Part shown: one piece after another, positions 9,709 to 19,945 of the stretch
Numbering within the stretch: position 1 is the first letter of the stretch
Layout: each line of letters starts with the position of its first letter
Assembly (NCBI GenBank): GCA_037044905.1
Contig: JBAOKB010000157.1
Span: forward strand, 1 to 64,000
Length of the DNA stretch: 64,000 nucleotides
Reading direction: 5' to 3'
From: Hortaea werneckii
Taxonomy: Eukaryota; Ascomycota; Dothideomycetes; Mycosphaerellales; Teratosphaeriaceae
The notes under the pieces: generated by a model
The model's database searches: none
What the model was told of the DNA's origin: nothing
What the model saw: the letters and a program-made list of their open reading frames with translations, nothing else
Made by a program: the position numbers and the translations under genes

Positions 9709-11580
9709 GGTGGGTTGAGATGCTTGAGTAAATGATGTACTGGTTGTCGTTAGGGTGTGATGGTAGGGTATCTACTCGCAAACAGACACAAGTGGATGAA
9801 ATGATGGATGAATTGGATGATTGATCGATAGGACGTCAGAGGTGGGGTGAATCAACCAAAGGGAATCGATAAGAGTGAAAGCGGTATAAATACTCAGCCG
9901 TGTGGAATGGAAGAAATCCTTCTACTCCCATCCAAAGATGGACAATCTCGCCCCCTCTCCCCACTACTAAGCCGTGGCGGGCGAGCGAGGAGGGTTTATG
10001 GATGTACCTGCACTTAGAGGTTTAGCTACGGAGACACCTGCACTTAGAGGTTTAGTATCATCCAGCTGTAGGTCATTGCCCAGCCGCCCTAGACTCACTA
10101 CACTAACCCTAAGCCGTCCTAGGCCGCCGCGAGCATCGATGAAAATTACCTCGCGTCTGATTGGGCAGCCCCAGGACCAGTGGACTCTGCTCACCTCCGT
10201 CTTGGCATCCGCAATTCCCATCTCGACAAAGCTCACCGTTCTTTGACCTTCCTTTCTTCTTCTTCTTCTCCTCCTACACACACTTCATAATATAAAACGA
10301 ACGCATAATCAACCACTGATCCCTTTCAGCCATGGACTGGATGGTCATATTGGCGTTTGCGATCGAATCACCCACAGGCGCTTTTAGGCTCCTCACGTGC
10401 CGAGCTCGCGATTAACACCCGCGCGCCGTGGCTGAGGTAGTCACCTGCGTTTTTGCCTGACATTCACAACCTCATCAACGACAACATTGGACAATACGCC
10501 GTTTCAATCTGATGAGTAGACGTTGCCACCTGGTCTGCCGAGCGCGGACGATGGGCATGGTTCATCTGGTTCAATCGGCCCACAAAGTGGTGATCTAACA
10601 CCCACCCCACTAGCCTCAACTTCACAACATATCACACCGGACAAGGCACCAGACAGACCATCTCATCCAAACCACCGGCATCGAAGGTAGGGCCACTCCA
10701 AACTCCAGTCTCTCCTTCCCCCTCTCTCCCTTTCTTTTACATTCCCTCCTTCCCGTAAGGGCAAAGGAAAACTAAAAACAAAGAAATACCACGATTTGCC
10801 TGCTAGCTGGCTCTATCTCCCATAGCCTCCAAGCCTACTTCATCTTTAATCAGTGGAAGAACAAGACCCTTACTTCAGGGAGCGGTGTAAGCAGCACCGT
10901 ATCGTCTTCTCCACCCTTCTGTGTGATTGTCTAAGTAATGCAGGAGGACTAAATCAAGGACGTACATATAGCCTTTGCTTTTTTTTTTTTTTTTTCCTTT
11001 TGTTTTTCCTTCTTGAGATGTGTCTTAGATTGTAAAAGAATCTTGATGAGAACAATGCATCTCGGACTGCTACTCGCTTTGTTTGTCGACCGTTCATCAT
11101 CTCACCCTTCTCTCGCCCCCAATAGTTCTTGTTCCAGTATGCATCGAAGAGTAGTGTCTAATAGGCGGGCGGGTGAAAGTGATGGGCGAAAATCGATTGA
11201 GACAGATCAGAGACAGAAAGACAGAGGAGAAGACTGAAGGAAGCGGAAAGATTTTTTCTCTCTCTCCCTCTATTTGCTTGAAAGCACCATGTTACGATGC
11301 AAACACCAAATTTCCGAAGTAGAAATGCAATGCAAACCGGGGAAAAGAAACGCCAACGCTATGCTCCCGCTAAGAGGAATTCCAACGCTCAGAAAGATGG
11401 AGACCGAAAATGCTATTACCAGAAGAATCCAATTAGAAACCCTTGTTCTCCCTTCATCGCTTCCTCCAAAGTCTTCACATCTGATCCAGGATCATGGCTC
11501 CAATACAAAAAGGAATCCAAATGTGGATAGAACCGCTTCGTCTACCTTTCACCTCGTCTGGGAGACACTAGAGGGTGGGT
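9709..11580. other. Intergenic: OAT promoter and 3' flank of the exonuclease gene
   Basis: The first 600 bases are the presumptive OAT promoter, with a 20-bp direct repeat. From about 10,250 to 11,580 I see no supported gene; short open frames lack domains. A T17 run lies near 10,980. Confidence 0.6.
10006..10055. promoter_or_regulatory. Two copies of a 20-bp direct repeat upstream of OAT
   Basis: ACCTGCACTTAGAGGTTTAG occurs at 10006-10025 and 10036-10055, identical, with a 30-bp period (close to three helical turns). It lies about 300-350 bases upstream of the OAT start codon. The identity of any binding protein is unknown. Confidence 0.5.
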
Positions 11581-14500
11581 TTACTTGTCGGCTTCAGGTA
11601 CTGAGGGAGAGGATGCCGATGACGACACGGAGGTGAAGCTTTCGCTCGTCCGAGGTTCCGGGGGAGAGACGGATCCATGCTGTCCCGCATTCTTCGGCAT
11701 ATTGCCTTCGACCAAAGCCTCTTCCAGAGGTGGTAGTGTAGGATACGTAATCCGCAGCCCAGCGAGAGGCACACCCGCAACGACATCGACATCGACAAGA
11801 CTCGAGTACTGCGACTCGACGGCATCGTAGAAGACCTCCTCCGCAGCCTCCTCGTCAACATCCACCACCGCCTCCTTCTTCGAAGAAACCGACACGGCGG
11901 ATTTCCCCCTCACCACGCTCCCATCGCCCAGAACCAGCGGCGCCTGTTTCTCATACAGCGCAGGTCGCGGCGGAACGGGATCCATCTTCCGCCGCTTCGC
12001 CTCCAGCGCATGGAAGAGCCGGAACCCGGCGTAAGCGTCCGACGCGGAATACTCGACCTGCTGCATACCCAGCGGCTTCGCCCAGGCGCTCGTGCGGACA
12101 TCGTCCTTCTTCAACGGCAGCAGCAGGACTTGCTGGACTTGGGCCGCGAGGTTCAGCATGCGCTTGTTGACTTTGTGGGGTTGGGTGGCGGAGTAATGCA
12201 CGATCTTGTAGAGGTGGCTGAGCTCGAACAGCCCCTTCATTTCGATCCCGAGGTGGTTGAGGATGCGTCGGGCGTCGCCGGCTACATTGACGCCGGACTT
12301 GATCGTCTGCGCGGATTCGAGGATGCTCCGCAGCGAGGGCGGGATGAGCTGGTCGGGTGATTCCCCGGGGAACCGGGCGAGGTGGAAGATTGCGATTTTA
12401 TCCTCCGCGGCGATCTGGATGAGTGAGACGTGGTCTTTGATGCTGGTTCTCTTGAAGGGCTCCCATTCGATGTCGAAACCCAGCACGGGCTCGTTGAGGA
12501 ACTTTTGCGCTTGCTCCTCCGCCTGCTTAAGGCTAGTGCAAAAGTGGATGGTCGGTCCCTTGCCCTCCTGGTTCTTGTAGAGTTTGTGCGACCAGAACGC
12601 AGCGTTCGAGTTCCGAGATGCCATGACGGCGTTACGATAGTCCGCGAAAGGGATTTGATAGCGTGTGGGCGTCTCATAATCAGCATCTGTTGATGGCGGA
12701 GGAGTTGCTGATGACATGGTTGAATCCGCGGTCACGCTTGTCTCGGCCGAAGGCCCGACTGGCGCAGCAGAGTTAGAAAAGCGATAGAAGTCGAGGTCCT
12801 CGCGGTGGTGAGCTTGTAACGCATTCGACGCTGAATCGGAATGCGCGTTGTCGATGCCGTAGAATTGCCGAAAGTCATGGGCACATGACGTGTGAGGTGC
12901 CTGCTTGGCCGCAGTTGGCTGCATATTCAGTGAAGCGGATCTCGAGTGATCGCCCTTACTCTGGCTCTCTACTGCGGATCCTGCATTCGATAACGCTTCA
13001 CCCTTGCGTCTGTTTGCGACTCGTCGCGAGCGAAGGGGCACACCAGATGCCACTTTTCGGGCAGAACCCGCTCGTGCGGTTTCGTCTTTGACTTCTTTCG
13101 CTGTGGATGAGGTAGAGCGCTTTGCCTCCCTCGTTCGCGCACGCTTGTACGCTTTCAGGGCAGTCTGTTTTTCGAAGATGCGTGAAGTATGCTGCCTCAG
13201 CTCGCGTTCTTTGGCAATCTTTTCCTTGGGATCTCCCTCCGATTCAATTTCACGCTCGAGGTCCATCTTGCGCTGCAAATCCGCGGATTTACTGACATAT
13301 ATCTTATCGATTTCGTCTTTGCTGGGAGCAGCTTTCTTTATTGGAGGCTTCGATGCTGACATTCGCGTGACACGCGAACGTCCTAATGAAGCAGATGGGT
13401 GTGCAAACGAAGTTCTCCGTGACATCGTCAGGTCAGCAAGCGCCACGCGACCGATACGCTTCGATAATTCAAGCTTATTCTTGATTTCGGCATCGAGGGC
13501 AGACTCTCGTCCAGATGACACCTTGCCGAGGGCCTGCTGAAGCAGCGAACGCCGACGCACCAACGCTTGCAGCTCGGCCACTTGCTTGTTGACAACTGTG
13601 CGCATGTCTACGAAACTGCCCCGTGCACTAATTTTCTCTCCATGAGATGAATCGCTGTCCCCGACGGCTTTTGAGTCGTCACCGGTTACTAAACCGAAGC
13701 GGTCATTAGCGTCGGCCATCTGGCTGATCGGAAAGGAATCGGCACTGAAAACCTCTTTTTCCTCAAGCCTGCCAGACAGCAACACCTTCAGACGTTCAGT
13801 TTCACGGTTGGCGGTGAACACGGAGATAATCTTATTGATCGTTGTTCGCTCTTGTCTTTTCAAACGAATCTCTTCTGTGACTTCGGCGCTTCGATCACTC
13901 GCATTGGGATGCTCCTTCTCGAGAAGCGTGATCTCGCTACTGATCTCCTCGCGTCGAAACCTGAACGGAACCTCGTTTGCTACCCAGTAAAAGATTTGCG
14001 TGGTCCTCATCTCGTTCGGGGTTGCATCCATCCGATGGTAACGAGTAAGGGCACGCGTAACATGCGCACTGTACTTGAACTCTTGAAGGGCAGGCTCTTG
14101 CTTTATTCGTATTTTGTTGATTGCTTTACCGGACTTTTCGGCTTTGTTGCGAAGACTGACAACCAAAGCATCCAGCTGCGCAAGAAGCTCAGGATATTTG
14201 TGCTTGAACCAAGGATCGCTCTTCTCCATCAAAGCAGTGTAAGATTGCTGATTCCTCGCCGCACTACTGGCGCTGAACTGCACGATTTCAACCTTTTCCA
14301 CAGTGTTTCGAAAACGGCTGATAGCAGCCATACCCGCATCATAGACATTTTTGTAAGCCTCATAGCTACTTCGTTCATTCTCTTTACGAGCTTGTCTCCC
14401 TTTTTTGACCGCCTCCAATTCAGCCATTCGCTGTATTTCGTGAGCACGACGTTCCACGGACAAGTCATTTGCATACTGGATGTCGAGATTCTGGATGTAC

Positions 14501-15312
14501 TCTTCGTGCTGTTTGTTCGTGCGCTCGGCTTTCGACAGATTTCGCTCAAGATCGGTGCGCTGGCGGTCGAATTTACTTGCCTCTTTCATTAGCGACTTGA
14601 TCCGGTCTTCAAGGCGTCCTAATTCGACGAGCTGAGCCTGCCGTTCTTTATCTGCGCGCGCTCTCTCTTCGCTCAGTGTCTTCTGCTTATCTCTAATCCT
14701 TTGGTCCTTCAGATTATTGATCTCGTCATGCAGCTCGCCATTTTTCCTAACGTGAGCTTCATTCTGTTCCAAAAGCTCTTTCTCCCGCCTTTCCCAGCTT
14801 TGCTGATCGTGCGCCCATCTTTGCAGAATCGTTTCGTCCCGCTGAGAAGTTGCCGGAGCGCTGGTTGGCTTCGCGTTCGGATTGTTCACCAGAGACCCTA
14901 ATCTGCTCTCGCCTGGGTTTGCAGGCGTCCTTTGCACCTCAGACTCCCGTTGTCGTATCGGAGATGGCGGCGGGGGTTTCTGGGAGCCGAGTGGACGTGT
15001 AGCCATTCGGACCTGCGTTCCAGGGGGGACACAGGGAATGCCATCGTTGCGAGACCACATGCGGTCGCGAAGGGCGCTTGTGGAAGTTATGCCAATGGCA
15101 AGGCCGCGAGATCGATCCCATCGCTGGTTGATTGGCCGTGCGGACGGTAGCCGAGACGTCGAATAGATGCGCTTTGCGGAGAGGCTATTGGGATTATCGA
15201 CCTCTGTTAGCGGTGCAGGAGCTTGACCGTCCACAGCTTGGTGTTGCCGTCTCCAAGATCGTCGAGCCCTGATGGTTGCTGCATCTGAGAATGCAGCTCG
15301 ATGCAGTGACAT
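11581..15312 (-). CDS. Coiled-coil protein with C-terminal DEDD 3'-5' exonuclease domain (WRN/RNase D type)
   Basis: One uninterrupted exon of 1,243 codons. The C-terminal exonuclease (about residues 925-1120) shows the DEDD metal ligands: GFDIEWEP near 947, VAGDARRI near 1012 and SASDAYAGF near 1092 (DEDDy type). This family removes nucleotides from 3' ends of DNA or structured RNA. Residues of about 165-320 form long charged coiled coils, and two more helical charged stretches follow (about 420-520 and 640-740). The first 25 residues are basic with no acidic residue apart from one Asp, and an RIYSTS motif follows near 47, which resembles a mitochondrial presequence; import is inferred. I prefer the ATG at 15312; the frame is open upstream to a TTG at 15327. 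It is divergent from LSM5 (281 bp between starts). Helicase and HRDC domains are absent. Confidence 0.85.
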   Translation of the reverse strand: MSLHRAAFSDAATIRARRSWRRQHQAVDGQAPAPLTEVDNPNSLSAKRIYSTSRLPSARPINQRWDRSRGLAIGITSTSALRDRMWSRNDGIPCVPPGTQVRMATRPLGSQKPPPPSPIRQRESEVQRTPANPGESRLGSLVNNPNAKPTSAPATSQRDETILQRWAHDQQSWERREKELLEQNEAHVRKNGELHDEINNLKDQRIRDKQKTLSEERARADKERQAQLVELGRLEDRIKSLMKEASKFDRQRTDLERNLSKAERTNKQHEEYIQNLDIQYANDLSVERRAHEIQRMAELEAVKKGRQARKENERSSYEAYKNVYDAGMAAISRFRNTVEKVEIVQFSASSAARNQQSYTALMEKSDPWFKHKYPELLAQLDALVVSLRNKAEKSGKAINKIRIKQEPALQEFKYSAHVTRALTRYHRMDATPNEMRTTQIFYWVANEVPFRFRREEISSEITLLEKEHPNASDRSAEVTEEIRLKRQERTTINKIISVFTANRETERLKVLLSGRLEEKEVFSADSFPISQMADANDRFGLVTGDDSKAVGDSDSSHGEKISARGSFVDMRTVVNKQVAELQALVRRRSLLQQALGKVSSGRESALDAEIKNKLELSKRIGRVALADLTMSRRTSFAHPSASLGRSRVTRMSASKPPIKKAAPSKDEIDKIYVSKSADLQRKMDLEREIESEGDPKEKIAKERELRQHTSRIFEKQTALKAYKRARTREAKRSTSSTAKEVKDETARAGSARKVASGVPLRSRRVANRRKGEALSNAGSAVESQSKGDHSRSASLNMQPTAAKQAPHTSCAHDFRQFYGIDNAHSDSASNALQAHHREDLDFYRFSNSAAPVGPSAETSVTADSTMSSATPPPSTDADYETPTRYQIPFADYRNAVMASRNSNAAFWSHKLYKNQEGKGPTIHFCTSLKQAEEQAQKFLNEPVLGFDIEWEPFKRTSIKDHVSLIQIAAEDKIAIFHLARFPGESPDQLIPPSLRSILESAQTIKSGVNVAGDARRILNHLGIEMKGLFELSHLYKIVHYSATQPHKVNKRMLNLAAQVQQVLLLPLKKDDVRTSAWAKPLGMQQVEYSASDAYAGFRLFHALEAKRRKMDPVPPRPALYEKQAPLVLGDGSVVRGKSAVSVSSKKEAVVDVDEEAAEEVFYDAVESQYSSLVDVDVVAGVPLAGLRITYPTLPPLEEALVEGNMPKNAGQHGSVSPPEPRTSESFTSVSSSASSPSVPEADK

Positions 15313-15593
15313 GCCGATCCATCTCAAAGCTTTCTGCCCTGTTGGCGAGTCCCTCTGGGTAGCCGTGTATTGCCCATCTTGCTCGTTTGCAATGCACCGG
15401 TCGATTAGACGCCATCAGATGTCGGCGATGTTCCCCGAGATAGACTTCCATGGTGCCAGCGGCTAATACGGGCGTGCCCGTGTCCGTGAGCCGCGGGACA
15501 CGTGACTGGCAAATTACATGCACCGGAGACCGATTCGCCTTCAGATCAGCAGCGAGACATGCAATTGCTTTGCTGACCACGAGACACTTTAAG

Positions 15594-16071
15594 ATGGCTT
15601 CGCAATTACTCCCGTTGGAGCTCATCGACCGTTGTGTCGGCTCGCCGATCTGGGTCATCATGAAAGGCGACAAAGGTTCGCATCACTATTTTTTGAGAAA
15701 ACACAAGCAAAACTAACTGGAGTCCAGAGTTCAGCGGCACTCTGCTCGGTTTCGATGACTTCGTCAGTAAGTAGCAATCGTCATGTGGCTGTGAGTGGAT
15801 TCGCGAGTATCTGACTTCAACCGCAGACATGGTCCTCGAAGACGTGACAGAGCAGTAAGGACACCAACCCGCTTCAAACCTGGACATCCTGGAAAACTAA
15901 TCATATCGCAGTGATTACACCGGCGCTCAAACGAAGCTGCCGAAGATCCTTTTGAATGGCAACAATGTTTGCATGGTAGGCCACAACGATATTCAATTAC
16001 GGCAGACTTCATCCAGCTAACTATTTTTAAAGCTGATTCCCGGAGGCATGCCAGAGGGCGGCAACGAGTAA
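15594..16071 (+). CDS. LSM5: U6 snRNA-associated Sm-like protein LSm5
   Basis: Five exons: 15594-15675, 15728-15766, 15827-15854, 15912-15975 and 16033-16071. Together they give an 83-residue protein covering the whole Sm fold. Sm1 contains [19 protein letters not shown] and [19 protein letters not shown]; Sm2 contains [16 protein letters not shown], the Asn-Gly RNA-binding loop. LSm5 belongs to the LSm2-8 ring that binds the U6 3' end in the nucleus and to the LSm1-7 ring that promotes mRNA decapping in the cytoplasm. The introns are 52, 60, 57 and 57 bp, all GT-AG, so no open frame covers the gene and it is easy to miss. Four introns in 478 bases is dense for this window. It is head-to-head with the exonuclease gene. 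Confidence 0.95.
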
Positions 16072-17022
16072 CACGAGGAAATTGTATGAGCATGTCTATT
16101 TAGAAGCCATTCCTTCCACGCGATGGTGCACCTCCCGCGCAACCTGACATCTGGCGAGAATGGGAGCGTAGAGCCCGCCGGCAGAGTTTTGAGGACGGGA
16201 GCCACATTTTCAAACGGCTGAGAAGCCTCAATCAGCTTCTGAATCAGAGCGCGAAAGATACTGCCGAAACATGGGAGTACGAAAGGCACCGCCCAGATAC
16301 CCGAAAGGTACTGGTATCAATCACGATATCGGTATGCTCCAAAGTATTGAGTATCAGGAATTCATCGGAATCAAATTCGGTCGTATCATGGCGGGGAAAT
16401 TGATGAGCTGATCTTCCCAGCTGACCGTGTTCCTCGTCATTGTCTATTCTGCATGGAAGGCTTCACTGTTTCCAGTCCACCTTATCATTCTGACCAACTT
16501 CATACGATGCGCGAACCCTCACTTCCCCTAACAAACGCATCGGCGCCGGCTCTTGCGGCCGGCCGACCCCGACTTATCTCTAATCAATTCCTCCGCCTCT
16601 ACCATGTGCTTCGTCCCCGTCCAATGAGAAACTCAATTGATCCTGATGCCTAAACAGGCACAGAACATTCCTTCGAGCTAAACCCTCTTGCTTGCTCAGC
16701 AATGAAGTATCGAATGTTAGGCCGATCACGCCGGCGCCTGCTCCGTCCTGCGGCATATTTCTGAGAGACTTAAATATGTCGCCTAGGAAGCTCACCAGTA
16801 GGTAGTATTCCGGCTCACATCAATTTCAACTTCATTCAGAGCTTCCACAAGATTGACCTGGGCGGAACTTCACTTCTTCGCAGGCCAGACTCCCAGAGCG
16901 CCGAACTTCGCTCCCTCAACAACCCATACCGTCCGTAGTGGAGCATCTACTTATCAAGCATTCGGACAGAAGCTTCCAAGCGGACCTGATCAGCTTGTCA
17001 AGGCAACGCAAAGAAGAACATC
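16072..17022. other. Intergenic, nothing recognised
   Basis: No domain-bearing frame on either strand; presumably the LSM5 3' flank and the promoter of the next gene. Confidence 0.5.
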
Positions 17023-17805
17023 ATGTCAACCTTGGCATTCTTCGGCGCAACAGGTGACTGTGCAGGCTACTGCCTCGCGCAAGCTCTCAACGCGGGCTAC
17101 GACTGCAGAGCCCTAGCCCGCACACCCGCCAAACTCACCGCCTCGCTGAAGAACAAGAACGTCTCCTCCGAAACGCTAGACAAGCGCCTTACCATCATCC
17201 AAGGCGATGCCAAAGACGTTTCGGCCGTCAAAGAAACCCTGTCCCTCGCAGCCGACCAACCGGGAAATGTCGTAGACAAAATCATCAGCGGGATCGGTGG
17301 CCTCCCGGCTTTCCAATGGAGTCTGAGGAGACCCTTTACCCTCGGCGATCCGACGATCTGTCAGGATGCCGGGAAGACCATCCTGAAAGCGCTGGGAGAA
17401 TTAGAGTCAGCCAAGGAGGAAAGGAAGAAACCGATCCTGATCAATGTCTCGACGACGGGTATCCCGTCCCCGGGCTGTCCAAGGGATGTGCCCCTGCTGT
17501 TTGTGCCTCTTTACCATTGGGGTCTTGCGGTCCCGCATGAGGACAAGAAGGCCCTGCAGGAGAATTTGGCAGCGCATATGAAGTCGGAGTCCGTAGTGCT
17601 GGAGGGGTTTGTGAATGTGAAGGCGTCTTTGCTTTTGGATGGGGAGGCTAAGGGGCTTCAGGTGGTGAGGGACGGGGTTGAGACACAGCCTGCTGTGGGC
17701 TATACTATTCGAAGAGCGGACGTAGGGGGTTGGATCTTTGAAAGGCTTGTTAAGGTGGAGGTTAAGGGCGAGTGGATGAATCGTTGTGTTTGTATTACTT
17801 ACTAG
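17023..17805 (+). CDS. NAD(P)-binding Rossmann-fold protein (NmrA-like / atypical SDR)
   Basis: Single exon, 260 residues. The N-terminus LAFFGATGDCAGYCLAQAL is the Gly-rich dinucleotide-binding loop after beta1 (GATGxxxG). ALARTPAKL follows, with an Arg at the end of beta2 that often selects NADP in atypical SDRs. A later stretch (ILINVSTTGI) fits the beta5 strand that carries a catalytic Ser/Thr in SDRs, but I do not see a clear YxxxK, so reductase activity is not assured. Such proteins act as oxidoreductases or as redox-sensing regulators in fungi. Substrate is unknown, and the neighbours (LSM5, mevalonate kinase) suggest no pathway. Confidence 0.8.
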   Translation: MSTLAFFGATGDCAGYCLAQALNAGYDCRALARTPAKLTASLKNKNVSSETLDKRLTIIQGDAKDVSAVKETLSLAADQPGNVVDKIISGIGGLPAFQWSLRRPFTLGDPTICQDAGKTILKALGELESAKEERKKPILINVSTTGIPSPGCPRDVPLLFVPLYHWGLAVPHEDKKALQENLAAHMKSESVVLEGFVNVKASLLLDGEAKGLQVVRDGVETQPAVGYTIRRADVGGWIFERLVKVEVKGEWMNRCVCITY

Positions 17806-18421
17806 GGCCCATTAGGCCGCCATTTATAATTTCAAATTCAAGTTTAGTACGTCTTCTAGGGCGTTTCCGGTGACTGAAGAAGTAGCTTTGGTATTGTCTA
17901 GTTACGTTGGAAGACAAAGGAAGGGGGCATTCCCAGTCACCTTGTCATTTTGAATTTTTGCTGCGTGCTGGCAGAACATTGCCGCTATCATGCTCTCGCC
18001 GCGTACTCCATATTGCAGCGATCGAGGCTTCTCATCAGCCTCGGGACGGCATAACAAAGTCATTCCAGTAGAAAATGTTTTGTATGACCGGAGCAATGCG
18101 TATGCAACCACATGGGCGCGAGCCTCAACAACGTCACCCCGCATCGCGAATCCCTGCACCCCGGATTTGCCCCTGACAGTTGAGCGTTGCGCGGCGCGCG
18201 ACCCGTGGAAATCGAACCACTCTCGCGAAGTAAATTATGCCGTGCCCAAAGAAATTCACAGCTTCAGGCAGGGCGAAGGAGCGCAGCAGGATACCCAAGG
18301 ATTGTGCGCGGATAGAGCGTTGAAGGAAAACTGTAATCACAGAGGAAGACAATACGGTTTCTTGAACACAAGGGGCGATACAAGAAGACGGAGCGAAGAG
18401 CAGCGAATGGTTGGGTCCACA
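17806..18421. other. Mevalonate kinase upstream region
   Basis: The frame of the kinase is open back to 17990 (144 codons), but the sequence has no recognisable domain or Kozak-like start, so I treat it as 5' leader and promoter. Confidence 0.5.
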
Positions 18422-19945
18422 ATGCACAGCAACGGAGTCAATGGCGTGCACATGAATGGGAGCAAGGAGGCTCAAAAGGACGCAAAGCTGCAGACGAAGT
18501 TCACACCCGACACAGCAACTGCGAATGGCACCTCACGACCTGTACACGGACGAAAAGACTCGAATCCGCTCGCCCCGCCCTTCATCGTCTCCGCTCCGGG
18601 AAAGACGATCGTGTACGGCGAGCATGCAGTCGTGCATGGCAAAGCCGCGATTGCCGCCGCCATCTCCCTGCGCTCCTATCTCCTCTGCACCACTCTCAGC
18701 AAATCCAAGAGGACAGTGACGCTTAAATTTTCGGACATTGGATTGGATCACACTTGGTCAATACCTGACCTTCCCTGGGCAGAATTCCATGCGGAAGGCA
18801 AGAGGAGACGATACTATGATCTCGTTACGAGCCTGGATCCCGAACTGGTGGAGGCCATGCAGCCGCATATCAAGGGCGTGAGCGAGGACTGCAAACCTGA
18901 GATGCGCAAGATCCATCAGAACGCTGCCGCGGCCTTTCTCTACCTCTTCCTCTCCCTCGGATCACAAAGTAGTCCTGCCTGCATATACTCCTTGCGCTCC
19001 ACCATCCCTATCGCAGCGGGACTGGGTAGCAGCGCGAGCGTTAGTGTGTGCATCTCCACTGCTCTCTTACTGCAATGCCGGGCTCTAGCTGGACCGCACC
19101 CGGACCAGATGAGCAAAGAAGCAGCCGAGCAGCTCGAACGGATCAACCGCTGGGCTTTCGTGGGCGAGCTGCTCATCCACGGGAACCCCAGCGGCGTCGA
19201 CAACACCGTCTCCACCAACGGCCACGCAGTCCTCTTCCAAAGAAAAGACTACGCGAAGCCGCCATTTGTGTCTGTGTTGCGGGCCTTTCCGGAGCTACCT
19301 CTACTCCTGATCGATACACGGCAGGCGAAGTCTACTGCGGCGGAAGTGGCTAAAGTAGGCAATCTCAAAGCTACGCATCCCGAAGTGACGGGATACATCT
19401 TCGACGCTATTGACTCGATCACACGCTCCGCCCATGATATTGTGACTTCCTCTGACCCTGGGAGCCTAGACGCTGTCACGCGGTTAGGAGACCTCATGCA
19501 CGTAAACCACGGATTACTATCTTCCCTTGGCGTCTCTCATCCCCGACTGGAGCGGTTACGGTATCTGGTAGACCAGAGCGGGGTCGGCTGGACGAAGCTG
19601 ACAGGCGCTGGAGGCGGAGGTTGCGCGATTACCTTGTTGAAGCCTACCGAACCTGCCAATGCGTCTGCTGCTGAGGCTGCAGCTCTGAATGGCGAGGCAG
19701 CGAACGCTGAGGCGCATCCAACACACTCACCACTGCAGAACTTGGAACGACAGTTGGAAGTGGAAGGCTTCGAGAAATATACTACCACTCTTGGAGGCGA
19801 CGGAGTGGGCGTACTATACCCCGCCGTGCTCGATGACGAGGAGATTGATCTGGAGATGTTCCTTGGAGCCGATGGGCGCAAGGGAGTCGAGGAGCTTGTC
19901 AGTGAGCAAAGGGATCCAGGGAAATGGAAGTACTGGCGGCCTTAG
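18422..19945 (+). CDS. ERG12: Mevalonate kinase
   Basis: GHMP-family kinase that phosphorylates mevalonate to 5-phosphomevalonate in the cytosolic isoprenoid/ergosterol pathway. It is a single exon of 507 residues from the ATG at 18422; an in-frame ATG at 18407 adds five. Signatures: SAPGKTIVYGEHAVVHGK (motif 1, near the N-terminus), IPIAAGLGSSASVSVC (ATP-binding motif 2) and TGAGGGGCAITLL (motif 3). GNPSGVDNTVSTNG carries the conserved catalytic Asp region. An acidic/Ala-rich insert (about 19640-19730) follows motif 3, and about 50 N-terminal residues precede the kinase fold. The farnesyltransferase alpha subunit, a user of pathway product, is two genes away; I regard that as coincidence. 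Confidence 0.95.
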   Translation: MHSNGVNGVHMNGSKEAQKDAKLQTKFTPDTATANGTSRPVHGRKDSNPLAPPFIVSAPGKTIVYGEHAVVHGKAAIAAAISLRSYLLCTTLSKSKRTVTLKFSDIGLDHTWSIPDLPWAEFHAEGKRRRYYDLVTSLDPELVEAMQPHIKGVSEDCKPEMRKIHQNAAAAFLYLFLSLGSQSSPACIYSLRSTIPIAAGLGSSASVSVCISTALLLQCRALAGPHPDQMSKEAAEQLERINRWAFVGELLIHGNPSGVDNTVSTNGHAVLFQRKDYAKPPFVSVLRAFPELPLLLIDTRQAKSTAAEVAKVGNLKATHPEVTGYIFDAIDSITRSAHDIVTSSDPGSLDAVTRLGDLMHVNHGLLSSLGVSHPRLERLRYLVDQSGVGWTKLTGAGGGGCAITLLKPTEPANASAAEAAALNGEAANAEAHPTHSPLQNLERQLEVEGFEKYTTTLGGDGVGVLYPAVLDDEEIDLEMFLGADGRKGVEELVSEQRDPGKWKYWRP

